Source of the DNA: Streptomyces sp. TN58
Lineage (GTDB): Bacteria; Actinomycetota; Actinomycetes; Streptomycetales; Streptomycetaceae
Length of the DNA stretch: 64,000 nt
Assembly: GCF_001941845.1 (NCBI RefSeq)
Contig: NZ_CP018870.1
Span: 6,424,001-6,488,000, forward strand
Direction: 5' to 3'
Both the position numbers and the translations under genes were made by a program. Of this stretch, positions 53,377 through 61,996 are shown piece by piece (within the stretch, counting starts at the first letter, position 1; every line of letters starts with the position of its first letter). The notes under the pieces were generated by a model, which was given only the letters and a program-made list of their open reading frames with translations, did no database searches and was not told where the DNA came from.

Positions 53377-54333
53377 TCAGCCACCCAGCGCAGCGGGGTG
53401 GAGTGCGCCCGCCGGGCGGCAGCCGTCGTGCCGGGTGTTGTCGGGCCGGGCCCCGCTGAGCAGGGCCTGCTGGGCCGCGCGCAGGCCCGGTCCCGGTTCG
53501 ATTCCGGTGTCCTCGACCACGGCGCGCCGGGCCCGGGTGTAGGCGTGCAGGGCCTCGGCGCGGCGGCCCGCGGCGGCCAGGGCGAGCATCAGCTGCTCGT
53601 GGAAGTCCTCGCGCAGCGGGTGGCGCGCGCACAGCTCCTCCAGCTCACCGACAACCTCGCGGGCCCAGCCGCTGCAGATGTCGGCGCCGATCCGGTCGTG
53701 GACGAGGGCGAGCCGTTCCTCTTCGAGCCGGACGGTGTAGTGCGCGGGCAGGCAGGCCGGTCCGAGGTCCTCGAAGGGCGTGCCCCGCCAGAGGGCCAGG
53801 GCCCGGTGAAACGACTCTGCCGCGGTGGTGCAGTGGCCCGCGGCCCGCAGTTCCCGGCCGCGCGCGGCCAGCGTGCGGAACCGGTCGAGGTCCAGTTCCC
53901 CCGGCTGTACGCGCAGCAGGTAGCCGTTGCCGGAGGTGAGCAGCAGCGGGTGCCTGCGGGGGTCGCCGCCCCCGCGGCTGTGCTCAGGGGCGAGCACACG
54001 CCGCAGCCCCGACACGTACATCTGCACGGTCGCCACGGCTGAGCGCGGAGGCCGGTCGTCCCACAACTCGCCGATCAGGGAGCAGATCGGAAAGCGGCGG
54101 TTGGCGTGCAGCAGCAGCAGCGTCAGCAGGGCGCGCCGCTTCAGGGAGCTGGGCGTGCACGACACCCCGCCCCGGCGGACTTCCAGGGGCCCCAAGATCC
54201 GGTACGTCGGCCCGTCGGCCGGCCCGCCCCCGCCGGTCGGCTCTGGGGCGGGCCCGGGACAACGGGGTAAGTCGGGGTCCGCCGGAGGGCCGTGGACGGG
54301 ATCTGACGAGGATCTTTCGGTTCTGGCCAGCAC
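53377..54333 (-). CDS. SARP-family transcriptional regulator (AfsR/DnrI type, short form)
   Basis: 318 residues. After a 40-residue proline/glycine N-terminus, the winged-helix DNA-binding domain runs L-G-P-L-E-V-R-R-G-G with S-S-L-K-R-R-A-L-L-T-L-L-L-L. It is followed by the bacterial transcriptional activation domain (R-L-E-E-E-R-L-A-L-V-H-D-R, H-P-L-R-E-D-F-H-E-Q-L-M-L-A-L). No ATPase or TPR part. SARPs activate secondary-metabolite clusters; the target here is unknown. It lies between the peptide locus and the M28-like gene. Confidence 0.9.
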   Translation of the reverse strand: MLARTERSSSDPVHGPPADPDLPRCPGPAPEPTGGGGPADGPTYRILGPLEVRRGGVSCTPSSLKRRALLTLLLLHANRRFPICSLIGELWDDRPPRSAVATVQMYVSGLRRVLAPEHSRGGGDPRRHPLLLTSGNGYLLRVQPGELDLDRFRTLAARGRELRAAGHCTTAAESFHRALALWRGTPFEDLGPACLPAHYTVRLEEERLALVHDRIGADICSGWAREVVGELEELCARHPLREDFHEQLMLALAAAGRRAEALHAYTRARRAVVEDTGIEPGPGLRAAQQALLSGARPDNTRHDGCRPAGALHPAALGG

Positions 54334-54702
54334 TGGTCTGCCACCCCCGCGCTACCGGCGCCCTCGGGCGCACTGTCCTGTCGGCACGCGGTGGGGCTCA
54401 CCGGCGCTCACGACAATGGATACGGGATCACGCGAGAGGGTGTCAGGGGCACGAACCAGCCAAATCCCAAATAAAATAGATGAACTGCGAACCGGCAGCC
54501 GTCTCGGCCGTATGCCCGCCGCATCTCGGCCAATAATCGGGGCGCCCGGCCCGGCTCGGATCTGCTCCTTGGCAGGGGCCCGCCGCAGGGTTAGCGTGCC
54601 TCGATCTCCTCCGACACGTACGTGCTTCCCGATCGTCGACCGACCGCCGACCACGGCCCTGCCGACCGGTCAGTTCGACCTGCCGTGAGAGGGCAACCCG
54701 CC
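54334..54702. other. AT-richer intergenic region between SARP and M28-like genes
   Basis: No gene is seen. An A/T patch around 54460-54485 (AAATCCCAAATAAAATAG) stands out strongly against the surrounding 72% GC and probably holds the promoter of one or both divergent genes. No clear direct heptamer repeats for SARP binding were found by eye. Confidence 0.5.
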
Positions 54703-56376
54703 ATGTCCGCACGTCGTACCGCCGCGGCGACCGCCACCCTGGCCGCCGCCGCACTCGTCTCCCCGCTGCTCCTCGCCGGCCCCGCCGCCGCGGGCGACGA
54801 AGACCGGGGCCGGGCCGCCGCCCGCGGCGCCGCCCTGGCGGCGCAACTCGTCCGGGAGTCCACGGCCAAGGACGCCCTCCGGCACCTGCGGGCGTTCCAG
54901 TCGGCCGCGGACTACAACGGCGGCAACAGGGTGGCGAGTTCGAAGGGCCACGAGGCCTCGGCTGCATACGTGGAGGGGGTGCTGCGCAACGCCGGCTACG
55001 GGACCTCCCGCCAGGAGTTCGGCTTCGTCTACACCGAGGACCTCGCCGAGTCCCTCACCGTCGACTCGCCCACCCCGCGCGAGGTCACCGTCCAGCTCAT
55101 GGCGTTCACCGCCCGCAGCCCCGAGGGCGGGGTCACCGGGGAGCTGGCCGTGGTCCCCGTCGACGCCGACAACACCCACGGCTGCGAGCCGGGCGACTTC
55201 GCGGCGGGCGCGTTCACCGGCAGGATCGCCCTGGTCAAGCGTGGGGGCTGCTCCTTCGCCGTCAAGCAGGGCAATGCCCACGCGGCGGGCGCGCTCGGCG
55301 CGATCGTCTACAACAACACCCCCGGCAAGATCAACGGGACCATCGGGGACTCCTCCCTCGCCCGCATCCCTACCGGCGGGATCAGCCAGGAGGACGGCGC
55401 GGCGCTGACCGCGGAGGCCGCCACCGGGCCGGTGACGGTCACCCTCGACATCCACGAACTGCGCGAGAACCGCCGCAGCTTCAACGTGGTGGCGGAGACC
55501 CGCGGCGGGGGCGCCGCCAACACGGTCCTCCTCGGCTCCTACCTCGACTCGCAGCACGGCACCCCCGGCATCAACGGCAACGGCTCCGGCTCGGCCGGGC
55601 TCCTCCAGGTCGCGTTGAAACTGGCCAAGTCGCAGGAGAAGGTGGGCAACAAGGTGCGGTTCGCCTGGTGGTCGGCGCAGGAGTTCGGCGTCGCGGGCTC
55701 GCATGCGTACCTCTCCGCCCTGACGCCGGAGCAACGCGCGCAGATCCGGCTCTACCTGAACTTCGAGACGATCGCCTCGCCGAACGGCGCGTTCTTCGTC
55801 AGCGACGGGGACGACTCTGACCGCGTCGGCGCGGGCCCCGGCCCGGAGGGCTCCGCCCAGCTGGAGAAGGGCATCACCGACTTCCTCGACGCGAAGGGCG
55901 TCCCGCACGAGGGCACCGACTTCATCGGCCTGTCGGACTACGCGCCCTTCCTCGCGGCGGGTATCCCCTCGGGAGGCACCTTCACCGGCTCCGACGGCAT
56001 CAAGACCGAGGCCCAGGCGGCCAGGTTCGGCGGCCAGGCGGGCACCGCGTACGACGTGAACCACCACAACCCCGGCGACGACCTCGCCAACCTCCACATG
56101 CGTTCCTTCGACGTCAACATCGACGTCATCGCCGACGCGGCCGGCCGCTACGCGCACGATCTCGGGGCCTTGGCGGCAACTGACCGCCCGATGGCGGAGG
56201 GCCCCACCCCCGCGGTGCCGCCCGCGGCGTCCCGTGGGCCCTGCCGTGCCGTGCCGCACGGCAGGGCTCAGGAGGGGTGCCATCCGGTGGGGAGGACGGT
56301 GGCGTCGCCTCAGCCGGTGGTCCTGGTCGGTGAGCACGTCCCGGACGAGGCGGCGCAGGCCTCGGGGGCGTTGTGA
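54703..56376 (+). CDS. M28-family aminopeptidase homologue, catalytically degenerate
   Basis: 557 residues, signal peptide about 1-31, a PA-like insert domain (about 130-260), then the M28 catalytic domain. Compared with Streptomyces griseus aminopeptidase, with exact spacing kept: zinc ligand His85 is Y280 (G-S-Y-L-D-S), bridging Asp97 is G292 (G-I-N-G-N-G-S-G-S-A), catalytic Glu131 is Q326 (W-S-A-Q-E-F), Asp160 is E355 (N-F-E-T-I-A). Only Glu132 (E327) and His247 (about H455) remain. The last 65 residues, after A-H-D-L-G-A-L-A, run on past where the family ends into sequence antisense to another remnant, so the original stop was probably lost. Probably an inactive binding protein. Confidence 0.85.
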   Translation: MSARRTAAATATLAAAALVSPLLLAGPAAAGDEDRGRAAARGAALAAQLVRESTAKDALRHLRAFQSAADYNGGNRVASSKGHEASAAYVEGVLRNAGYGTSRQEFGFVYTEDLAESLTVDSPTPREVTVQLMAFTARSPEGGVTGELAVVPVDADNTHGCEPGDFAAGAFTGRIALVKRGGCSFAVKQGNAHAAGALGAIVYNNTPGKINGTIGDSSLARIPTGGISQEDGAALTAEAATGPVTVTLDIHELRENRRSFNVVAETRGGGAANTVLLGSYLDSQHGTPGINGNGSGSAGLLQVALKLAKSQEKVGNKVRFAWWSAQEFGVAGSHAYLSALTPEQRAQIRLYLNFETIASPNGAFFVSDGDDSDRVGAGPGPEGSAQLEKGITDFLDAKGVPHEGTDFIGLSDYAPFLAAGIPSGGTFTGSDGIKTEAQAARFGGQAGTAYDVNHHNPGDDLANLHMRSFDVNIDVIADAAGRYAHDLGALAATDRPMAEGPTPAVPPAASRGPCRAVPHGRAQEGCHPVGRTVASPQPVVLVGEHVPDEAAQASGAL

Positions 56377-56680
56377 ACGTGGTGTCGATGACCTCGTAGG
56401 CGACCGGGAGGCGGCGGCCCGCCCGCAGGTCCTCCGGGTGCTGCGGCGGCGCCGCGGTGGTGTCGACGAGCCCGTAGTCGTGCCCGTAGTGGACGATGCG
56501 TCGCCGCGCGTCGCCCTCGCCCGTCCAGCCGGAGTTGGAGGCGGTCTCCTCCTGCTGGGTACGCCGCCAGATGCCCTCCTCCTCGAAGCGGGGCCGGTCG
56601 GCGTTCACCCGTTAGTAGGCGTGCCACCTGCGGAGCTGGGACTCGTCGAGCTGGTCAAAGACCGCGACGGGACACTGCAT
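56126..56680 (-). pseudogene. Small gene of unknown function interrupted by a TAA
   Basis: From ATG 56680 the frame reads 22 residues (F-D-Q-L-D-E-S-Q-L-R-R-W-H-A-Y), then TAA at 56612-56614, and continues in the same frame with R-V-N-A-D-R-P-R-F-E-E-E-G-I-W-R-R-T to about 56380 before dissolving into arginine/proline-rich sequence antisense to the M28-like gene. The two parts read as one domain split by a nonsense change. Family not recognised. Confidence 0.5.
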
Positions 56681-56732
56681 GACGTGTCCTCGGTTTTCTG
56701 CTTCGAGATGGTCCGCCTCACGGCAGGGCGTG

Positions 56733-56822
56733 TCAGCTCAGGGTGCCGACGGCGTCGGTGAGCGCGGCGGTCAGGAAGTCGATGTCCTCGTCGCTGGAGT
56801 TCAGCGGGGGCGCGACGACTGC
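56733..56822 (-). pseudogene. C-terminal remnant of a PLP aminotransferase
   Basis: The last 28 residues of a minus-strand frame read V-V-A-P-P-L-N-S-S-D-E-D-I-D-F-L-T-A-A-L, the standard C-terminal segment of class III-type aminotransferases, followed by a stop at 56733. Upstream the frame enters sequence belonging to the transposase remnant on the other strand, so the rest of the gene is gone. Confidence 0.6.
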
Positions 56823-56824
56823 TT

Positions 56825-57254
56825 CGCAAGGGCGTGGCCTGGCGCGATGTCCCCATTCAGGTCGTTGGCTGTTCAGGAGCGACTGCCTGGCGCCGACTCC
56901 GGGACTGGGCTGAGGCTGGCGTCTGGCCACGCCTGCACGAAGTGCTCCTCGCCGAACTGCGGAAGGCGAGTCGCGTGCCGGTCGACGATCAGGTGGTGTT
57001 TGCTGCCCGGCCGGCCCCGGCCGGGCCCGGTCGACCTGCGCAGGGCCGTTGTATTCCCTCTCATTGCCCGTCGCGGCGTCGCCCACGGTTCCGGCTTGGG
57101 CAAGTGCCGCTGGGTGGTCGAGCGGACCTTCGCCTGGCTCCACCAGCTCAAGCGCCTACGTATCCGCTGCGAGGTACGCGCCGACATGCACCTCGGCCTC
57201 CTTCAACTCGCCTGCAGCGTCATCTGCCTGAGACGACTCCGAACCTCATGCTGA
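56825..57254 (+). mobile_element. IS5-family transposase remnant
   Basis: The N-terminal part reads A-W-R-D-V-P and A-T-A-W-R-R-L-R-D-W-A-E-A-G-V-W-P-R-L-H, and the C-terminal part in a different frame reads G-L-G-K-C-R-W-V-V-E-R-T-F-A-W-L and C-E-V-R-A-D-M-H-L-G-L-L-Q-L. Both are characteristic of IS5-type DDE transposases. The middle with the first two catalytic Asp residues is deleted and the frames do not match. No terminal inverted repeats could be paired. The element cannot move. Confidence 0.85.
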
Positions 57255-57303
57255 AACGACCTCCAAGTGTCCCCCCGGGTCGGGCGGCCGCGTGGTGCTC
57301 GGG

Positions 57304-59049
57304 TCAGGTGTCGACCGCCGCCAGCCAGATCTCGATCTCCACGTCGCCGTCACCGATCACCATCCACTCCTGAAGGACCAGCCGCCGGTCGCCGGCCCGC
57401 CAGGTGACGGACCGTTCGCCGTCACCGCCACGCAGCAACACGGCCCGGTCGTCCGGCAGCGGGGGGCCGTAGCCGGCACGCAGGCGCTCCGCGACGGTGT
57501 CGTAGAGCTCCGCGAAGCGCTGCTCCGTCCAGTCCTGGAGGAAGGGGTACTCGGCCAGCGCCTCCGCCTCCAGGAAGACGCTCGCGACCACCCGTACCGC
57601 GCCGTGGCACAGGTCCTCCGCGTCGTCCTCGTCCAGTCCGTCGACGTCGTAGGGGTCCGCCGAGCCGGGGTGGAAGGGCCGCGGCGCACGGCCCAGGAGC
57701 TCGGCGGCGACGGCCACCGCGTCCCCTTCCCACGCGGGCCCGTGGTCCACGTACTGCCCGGTGTCGCGGAGCAACCGCGGCCGCGCCCGCTCGAAGGTTC
57801 CCGGCCCGGCGGCGCCCTCCCACACGGCCCGGCCGGCCGCGTCCCGCAGTACGACGGACGCCCCGTCGCCGGACGCCTCGACGCGGCACACGTCCCGGCC
57901 CCCGGCGTCGACGTGCACGACCGCGCCGTCGGCGGAGACGAACGCCGCGAGACCGGTGACGTCGTCGAAGCCGGCGACCCAGCCGTCCCCGTCGGTCAGC
58001 GGCTCCCGGTGCGAGGACGGCGTGAACGAGCCGTCCGTACGCAGCACCCCCCACCGCGGTGCGCCGTCGTCCACGCAGGCGACGGCCGCCCCACAGGGGG
58101 AGAAACGTTCCACCCAGGCGTAGCGCGGCCCGATCACCGGCAGCCCTGCCGGATCGACGAACCCCCGGGCGAAGCCGTCGCCGACCTTCAGCAGGCCGCA
58201 CCACAGCTCCTCGTCCATCTCGCCGTCGCGGCGCAGCACCAGCTCGCCCCGGCAGTCCACGAAGCCGGCGAACGAGTCGCCCGCCCCGCCGCCGACGGCG
58301 TACGCCAGACCGTTCCCGTCGAAGGATTCCAGCAGCCGGAAGGACGGTTCGACGATCCATTCGCCCGCGGTGTCCACCAGCCCCCACAGCTCCCCGACCC
58401 GCACCGGCGCCGCCCCGCCCGCGCCGAACGGGCGCGCCCCGTCGAACCGGGGCGCGATCGCCGGGCGTCCCTCGCGGTCCACGTACCCGCAAGGCCCGCC
58501 GGTGACCGGCCGTACGGGCGCCAGGCCGGCGGGCCCGAAGGACCCGGCCGCGTCGAAGCCGCCGCCGATCACCAGCCGGCCCGTGGGATCCGCGTAGCCG
58601 GCGCCGCCCTCGGTACGGACCGCGGCCAGTCCGTGGTGGAACTCCTCCGCACCCGTGAAGCGGGCCGGCACGACCGGAGCGCCGGAGGCGTCCGCGTACC
58701 CGAACAGGCCCGCTCGGCGGAATCGGGACAGCCCCGCCCCGTCGAAGGCACCGGTCCACTCCAGCCCCGGTGCGTCGAGCCAACGGCCCCGCCCGTCCAG
58801 GTACCCCCACCGCCCGGCCAGGTCCGCCGCGGGCGCGACCAGGCCCCCGTCACCGTCCGGGTGGAACGGGCCGACGGCACCCAGTTCGGGCGCACGCACG
58901 AGCGCGCCCTCCGGGTCGACGAGCGCCAGCCGTGTCCCGAACGGTTCGCGCCCCGTCACGGGCACGGCGTACGGCGCGGACGGGACGGGGCGGTGCGGTG
59001 TCACGTACTGCTCCAGCTGCTCCAGGGGCGTTCGGGGGCCGGAGAACAT
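57304..59049 (-). CDS. WG-repeat protein
   Basis: 581 residues. About eight or nine WG (KWG-like) repeats of 40-60 residues occupy residues about 40-400, each with G-R-W-G-Y-L-D, L-F-G-Y-A-D, G-A-G-Y-A-D, P-C-G-Y-V-D, L-W-G-L-V-D or F-A-G-F-V-D followed by a short strand. The C-terminal 180 residues are a separate domain (D-P-Y-D-V-D-G-L-D-E-D-D-A-E-D-L) rich in acidic residues. No signal peptide. WG proteins in bacteria are often scaffolds of unknown role; no partner gene is obvious. Confidence 0.9.
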   Translation of the reverse strand: MFSGPRTPLEQLEQYVTPHRPVPSAPYAVPVTGREPFGTRLALVDPEGALVRAPELGAVGPFHPDGDGGLVAPAADLAGRWGYLDGRGRWLDAPGLEWTGAFDGAGLSRFRRAGLFGYADASGAPVVPARFTGAEEFHHGLAAVRTEGGAGYADPTGRLVIGGGFDAAGSFGPAGLAPVRPVTGGPCGYVDREGRPAIAPRFDGARPFGAGGAAPVRVGELWGLVDTAGEWIVEPSFRLLESFDGNGLAYAVGGGAGDSFAGFVDCRGELVLRRDGEMDEELWCGLLKVGDGFARGFVDPAGLPVIGPRYAWVERFSPCGAAVACVDDGAPRWGVLRTDGSFTPSSHREPLTDGDGWVAGFDDVTGLAAFVSADGAVVHVDAGGRDVCRVEASGDGASVVLRDAAGRAVWEGAAGPGTFERARPRLLRDTGQYVDHGPAWEGDAVAVAAELLGRAPRPFHPGSADPYDVDGLDEDDAEDLCHGAVRVVASVFLEAEALAEYPFLQDWTEQRFAELYDTVAERLRAGYGPPLPDDRAVLLRGGDGERSVTWRAGDRRLVLQEWMVIGDGDVEIEIWLAAVDT

Positions 59050-59071
59050 TGTGGCGGAGCCCGCCGGGGGT

Positions 59072-59878
59072 TCAGGAGGAGCCCATGGCCTTCCTCAGCT
59101 CCGCCGCCGCGTTGCGGTAGACCGGCAGCAGATCGAGGTCGTCACCCGGGTAGTTGACGATCCGCACCTGCTTGGCACCCGAGTCCGGCAGCACCGCGCC
59201 GGTGGACATGTGGGCGTTGTCCAGCACCAGCGACGGCTTCTTCGCGGAGAGTTCGGCGAGCTGCGCCGGGGTCACGGCCTCCGGCCCGTAGGTGCCCACG
59301 GTGGTCGCGCCCGCGAGCTTCGCCGACCAGGCGGTGAAGACCTGGGCCACGACGGACGGGCTGCGGCCGCCTGGCCAGCCGGCCCGGAGCTCCTGGTTCA
59401 GCTTCGCGTACTCGGCGTCGAAGCCGGTCTTCCACCGCGCGGCGGCGTCCGCCGTACCGAACAGTGCGGCCAGACGGCCGACTTCGGCGGACACCTTGTC
59501 GGGGTCGTTGTCGAGTTCCACCTCGACCAGCTTCGCCTCGGAGCCCGCCGCCTCCTTGATCTTCGGGGCGTACGGCTCGAACGGCGCGTACAGCACGAAG
59601 TCGGCCTGGGCCACGGCGGCGAGGTCCGAGGGCCTGGGTTCGTAGTCGGGGGCGTGGTGGACCGACTGCGGCACGATGACCTTGATGTCCTGCGCGCCCG
59701 CCGCCTTCGCGAGGGCGCCCTCCCAGGTGGTCGTCACGACCACGGACGGATTGCCGGGGCGCGGGAGCCCCGGGCCCCCACCCGACGCCGACGAGGCGCC
59801 GTTCCCGCAGCCGGCGGTCAGGAGCAGGGCCGCGCTCAGTGCGAGGGCGGCAGGGACACGGACGCGGGTGCGCGCCAT
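59072..59878 (-). CDS. Zinc/manganese ABC transporter substrate-binding lipoprotein (AztC/ZnuA-like)
   Basis: 268 residues from ATG 59878. Lipobox L-L-L-T-A-G-C-G. Cluster A-I fold with V-V-V-T-T-T-W-E-G at the start, a metal-ligand segment S-V-H-H-A-P-D-Y-E-P-R-P-S-D, and later D-N-A-H-M-S. It lacks the long histidine-rich loop of many ZnuA proteins, as in AztC. The gene start overlaps the last 43 bases of the permease gene. Confidence 0.88.
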   Translation of the reverse strand: MARTRVRVPAALALSAALLLTAGCGNGASSASGGGPGLPRPGNPSVVVTTTWEGALAKAAGAQDIKVIVPQSVHHAPDYEPRPSDLAAVAQADFVLYAPFEPYAPKIKEAAGSEAKLVEVELDNDPDKVSAEVGRLAALFGTADAAARWKTGFDAEYAKLNQELRAGWPGGRSPSVVAQVFTAWSAKLAGATTVGTYGPEAVTPAQLAELSAKKPSLVLDNAHMSTGAVLPDSGAKQVRIVNYPGDDLDLLPVYRNAAAELRKAMGSS

Positions 59879-60705
59879 GAGCTGACTCTCCGTTCGGGTA
59901 AGAAGTGCACCGCGAGGACCAGCGCCCCGGCGGTCAGGACGAGGACCGGGCCGGGCGGCCAGTCCAGCCACAGGGCCAGCAGGAACCCCGTCAGGTTCAC
60001 CACGATGCCGATGCCGACCGCCCACAGGGTGATCGACTTCAGCGAACCGCCCAGGCGGCGCGCGGCGAGTGCGGGCAGCAGCGTCAGCGCGTCGACCAGC
60101 AGCGCGCCGGTGAGTTTGATCGCCCCGGCGACCGCGATGGCGACCAGCACCAGGAGCGCGGCCGTCAGGGCCCGCACCGGTACGCCGGAGCACTGGGCCA
60201 GTTCGCGGTCGTACAGCAGCAGGCCGATCTCCCGCCGCCGCCACCGGAACAGGCAGGGCACGGCGACGGCGAGCACGCCCAGGACCACCAGGTCGGGCGT
60301 CCCGACGGACAGGATCGACCCCCACAACAGGGCGAAGGCACCGGACGCGTTGACCCCGGACACCGCCAGCAGCAACAGCGCCGCCGCGACCGCCAGGCTC
60401 ATCAGCAGCCCCATCGCCCCCGAGAGGCCGTCCGGGGTGCCGGCGAGCGGAGCCACGCCCGCGCCGGCCAGCGCACACGCCACCAGCGCGCACAGCATGG
60501 GGTCGAGCCCGGTCAGCAGGCCCACGGCGATGCCCAGCAGGGCCACGTGCATCATCGCGAACCGGACCGGCATGATGTCGAGCCCGACGATGACGACGCC
60601 GACGACCGGCAGTGCGACGGCGGCCAGCAGCAGTGCCGCGCCCGCTCGTTGAACGGGCAGCAGCCGCAGGAGTTCACCGAGGTCGGCGGTGGCCAGGACG
60701 GTCAC
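59836..60705 (-). CDS. Zinc/manganese ABC transporter permease (AztB-like)
   Basis: 289 residues from GTG 60705, which overlaps the ATPase stop (GTGA). About eight or nine membrane segments, for example L-L-A-A-V-A-L-P-V-V-G-V-V-I-V-G and A-L-L-V-L-V-A-I-A-V-A-G-A-I-K-L-T-G-A-L-L-V. This is the ABC-3 family of metal permeases. The reading frame extends further upstream, but that part is the antisense frame of the ATPase gene. Confidence 0.9.
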   Translation of the reverse strand: MTVLATADLGELLRLLPVQRAGAALLLAAVALPVVGVVIVGLDIMPVRFAMMHVALLGIAVGLLTGLDPMLCALVACALAGAGVAPLAGTPDGLSGAMGLLMSLAVAAALLLLAVSGVNASGAFALLWGSILSVGTPDLVVLGVLAVAVPCLFRWRRREIGLLLYDRELAQCSGVPVRALTAALLVLVAIAVAGAIKLTGALLVDALTLLPALAARRLGGSLKSITLWAVGIGIVVNLTGFLLALWLDWPPGPVLVLTAGALVLAVHFLPERRVSSWRAPASVSLPPSH

Positions 60706-61337
60706 CGGACCTCCCGCAGCCGGCCCGCGGCCATCTCCAGTACGCGGTCGCACCGGTCCGCCAGGGCGCGGTCGTGCGTCACCACGATCAGCGTCACCGG
60801 CAGTGCGGTGAGCACGTCCGCGGCCTCCGCCTGCCCGTCGAAGTCGAGGGCGGCGGTCGGCTCGTCCGCCAGCATCAGCTCCGCGCCCGCCGCGACGCAC
60901 CCGATCGCCCGGGCCAGGTACATGCGCTGCAACTGGCCGCCGGACAGGGTGTGCAGAGGCCTCCCGGTGAGCGCGCCCACGCCGAGCCGGTCCGCGGCCT
61001 CGGCCGCCTCCGCCGGGGCGCGGCTGCCGGCCAGCAGCTCGCTGCCGAGCAGGGGGAACCGCCCGGCGGCGGGCTTCTGCGGGATCCAGGCGCAGGCCCG
61101 GCGCCGCCACGCCCACTCGGCGGGGGAGCGGCCCTCCCGGCCGCCGACCAGGATCGAGCCCGCCATCTGGCGGTGCAGACCGAGGACGGCGCGCAGGAGA
61201 GTCGATTTGCCCGAGCCGTTGGTGCCGGTCAGCGCCACGCGTTCACCGGCGGCGATCTCCAGGTCCACGTCGGCGACGGCCTCCACCCGGCCGTGCCGGC
61301 AGACGACCCCCCGCATGCGCACGTCCATCCCGCCCAT
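60702..61337 (-). CDS. Zinc/manganese ABC transporter ATP-binding protein (AztA-like)
   Basis: 211 residues. Walker A A-L-T-G-T-N-G-S-G-K-S-T-L-L, Q-loop I-P-Q-K, signature L-S-G-G-Q-L-Q-R-M, Walker B L-M-L-A-D-E-P-T, and the H-loop V-V-T-H-D-R. Order of the operon is ATPase, permease, binding protein. No obvious Zur-box-like palindrome was found in the 170 bases upstream. Start ATG 61337 has GAGGGG 6 bases before it; GTG 61340 is an alternative. Confidence 0.93.
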   Translation of the reverse strand: MGGMDVRMRGVVCRHGRVEAVADVDLEIAAGERVALTGTNGSGKSTLLRAVLGLHRQMAGSILVGGREGRSPAEWAWRRRACAWIPQKPAAGRFPLLGSELLAGSRAPAEAAEAADRLGVGALTGRPLHTLSGGQLQRMYLARAIGCVAAGAELMLADEPTAALDFDGQAEAADVLTALPVTLIVVTHDRALADRCDRVLEMAAGRLREVR

Positions 61338-61511
61338 CACACGCCCCTCGATCGTCCTCGACTGCGCGGGACGGCGCGGCTCAGCCGCCCACGTGCCAGT
61401 AGTCGGATGCCGGGCATACGGGGTTCCCGCCGGTCCGGAGCCGCCCGCCCGCGGGGGCGGGGCGCTGATGCTCCGGACGGTCGTCCTCGGACGGGTCCTG
61501 GGCCGGGCGCC

Positions 61512-61928
61512 TCAGGCGGGCGGATCCTGGAGGTTCAGCTGCCAGGACACCCCGAAGCGGTCGTTCACCCAGCCGAACCGGGCGCTGAAACCGTACGAGC
61601 CCACGGGCATCAGCTCCTTGCCCTGGTCGGCGAGGGCGGCGTAGAGCCGGTCGAGCTCGGCCGCGGACCGGCACTCCACGAAGAGCGAGACGGCCGGGGT
61701 GAAGCCGAACTCGTGCTTGACGTAACTGTCGATGCACATGAAGTGCTGCCCGGCGAGCGAGAACGTCGCGCGCAGCACCGTGCCCTGCGCGCCGGGGCCG
61801 TCGGCGCCGTAGCGGGTGATGTCGACGACCTCGGAGTCTTCGAACAGGGAGGTGTAGAAGGTCATCGCCTCCTCCGCCCGGCCCTCGAACATCAGGAACG
61901 TGGTGATCTTCTGCGGTGCCGGGGTCAT
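61512..61928 (-). CDS. VOC-superfamily protein (PhnB-like)
   Basis: 138 residues. The paired beta-alpha-beta-beta-beta modules begin I-T-T-F-L-M-F-E-G-R-A-E-E-A-M-T-F-Y and later G-W-V-N-D-R-F-G-V-S-W-Q-L. This is the 3-demethylubiquinone-methyltransferase-like/PhnB subgroup. Substrate unknown. A partial homologue lies at the right edge of the window. Confidence 0.88.
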   Translation of the reverse strand: MTPAPQKITTFLMFEGRAEEAMTFYTSLFEDSEVVDITRYGADGPGAQGTVLRATFSLAGQHFMCIDSYVKHEFGFTPAVSLFVECRSAAELDRLYAALADQGKELMPVGSYGFSARFGWVNDRFGVSWQLNLQDPPA

Positions 61929-61996
61929 CGAGCCTTCCTCCGGGTGCGGGTACGTGCGTACACAGGCTGGTGCTGCGACCGCAAAAGTTCACCGGG

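Noticed and set aside
53377..54333. SARP gene as the proven regulator of the peptide locus
   Set aside because: It is on the opposite strand beyond a terminator and no SARP repeats were found upstream of 48804; proximity alone is not enough.
56834..57373. A single intact transposase or new 179-residue protein
   Set aside because: Only the first 50 residues match IS5 transposases; the rest of that frame is arginine/proline shadow, while the true C-terminal match is in another frame.
59836..61116. A 426-residue permease fused to an upstream domain
   Set aside because: The extra N-terminal part is the shifted frame of the ATPase gene; the GTG at 60705 overlaps the ATPase stop and starts a normal permease.
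61338..61511. Zur box controlling the AztABC-like importer
   Set aside because: No TGAAAATGATTTTCA-like palindrome is visible upstream of the ATPase gene; metal control may be indirect or by another regulator.
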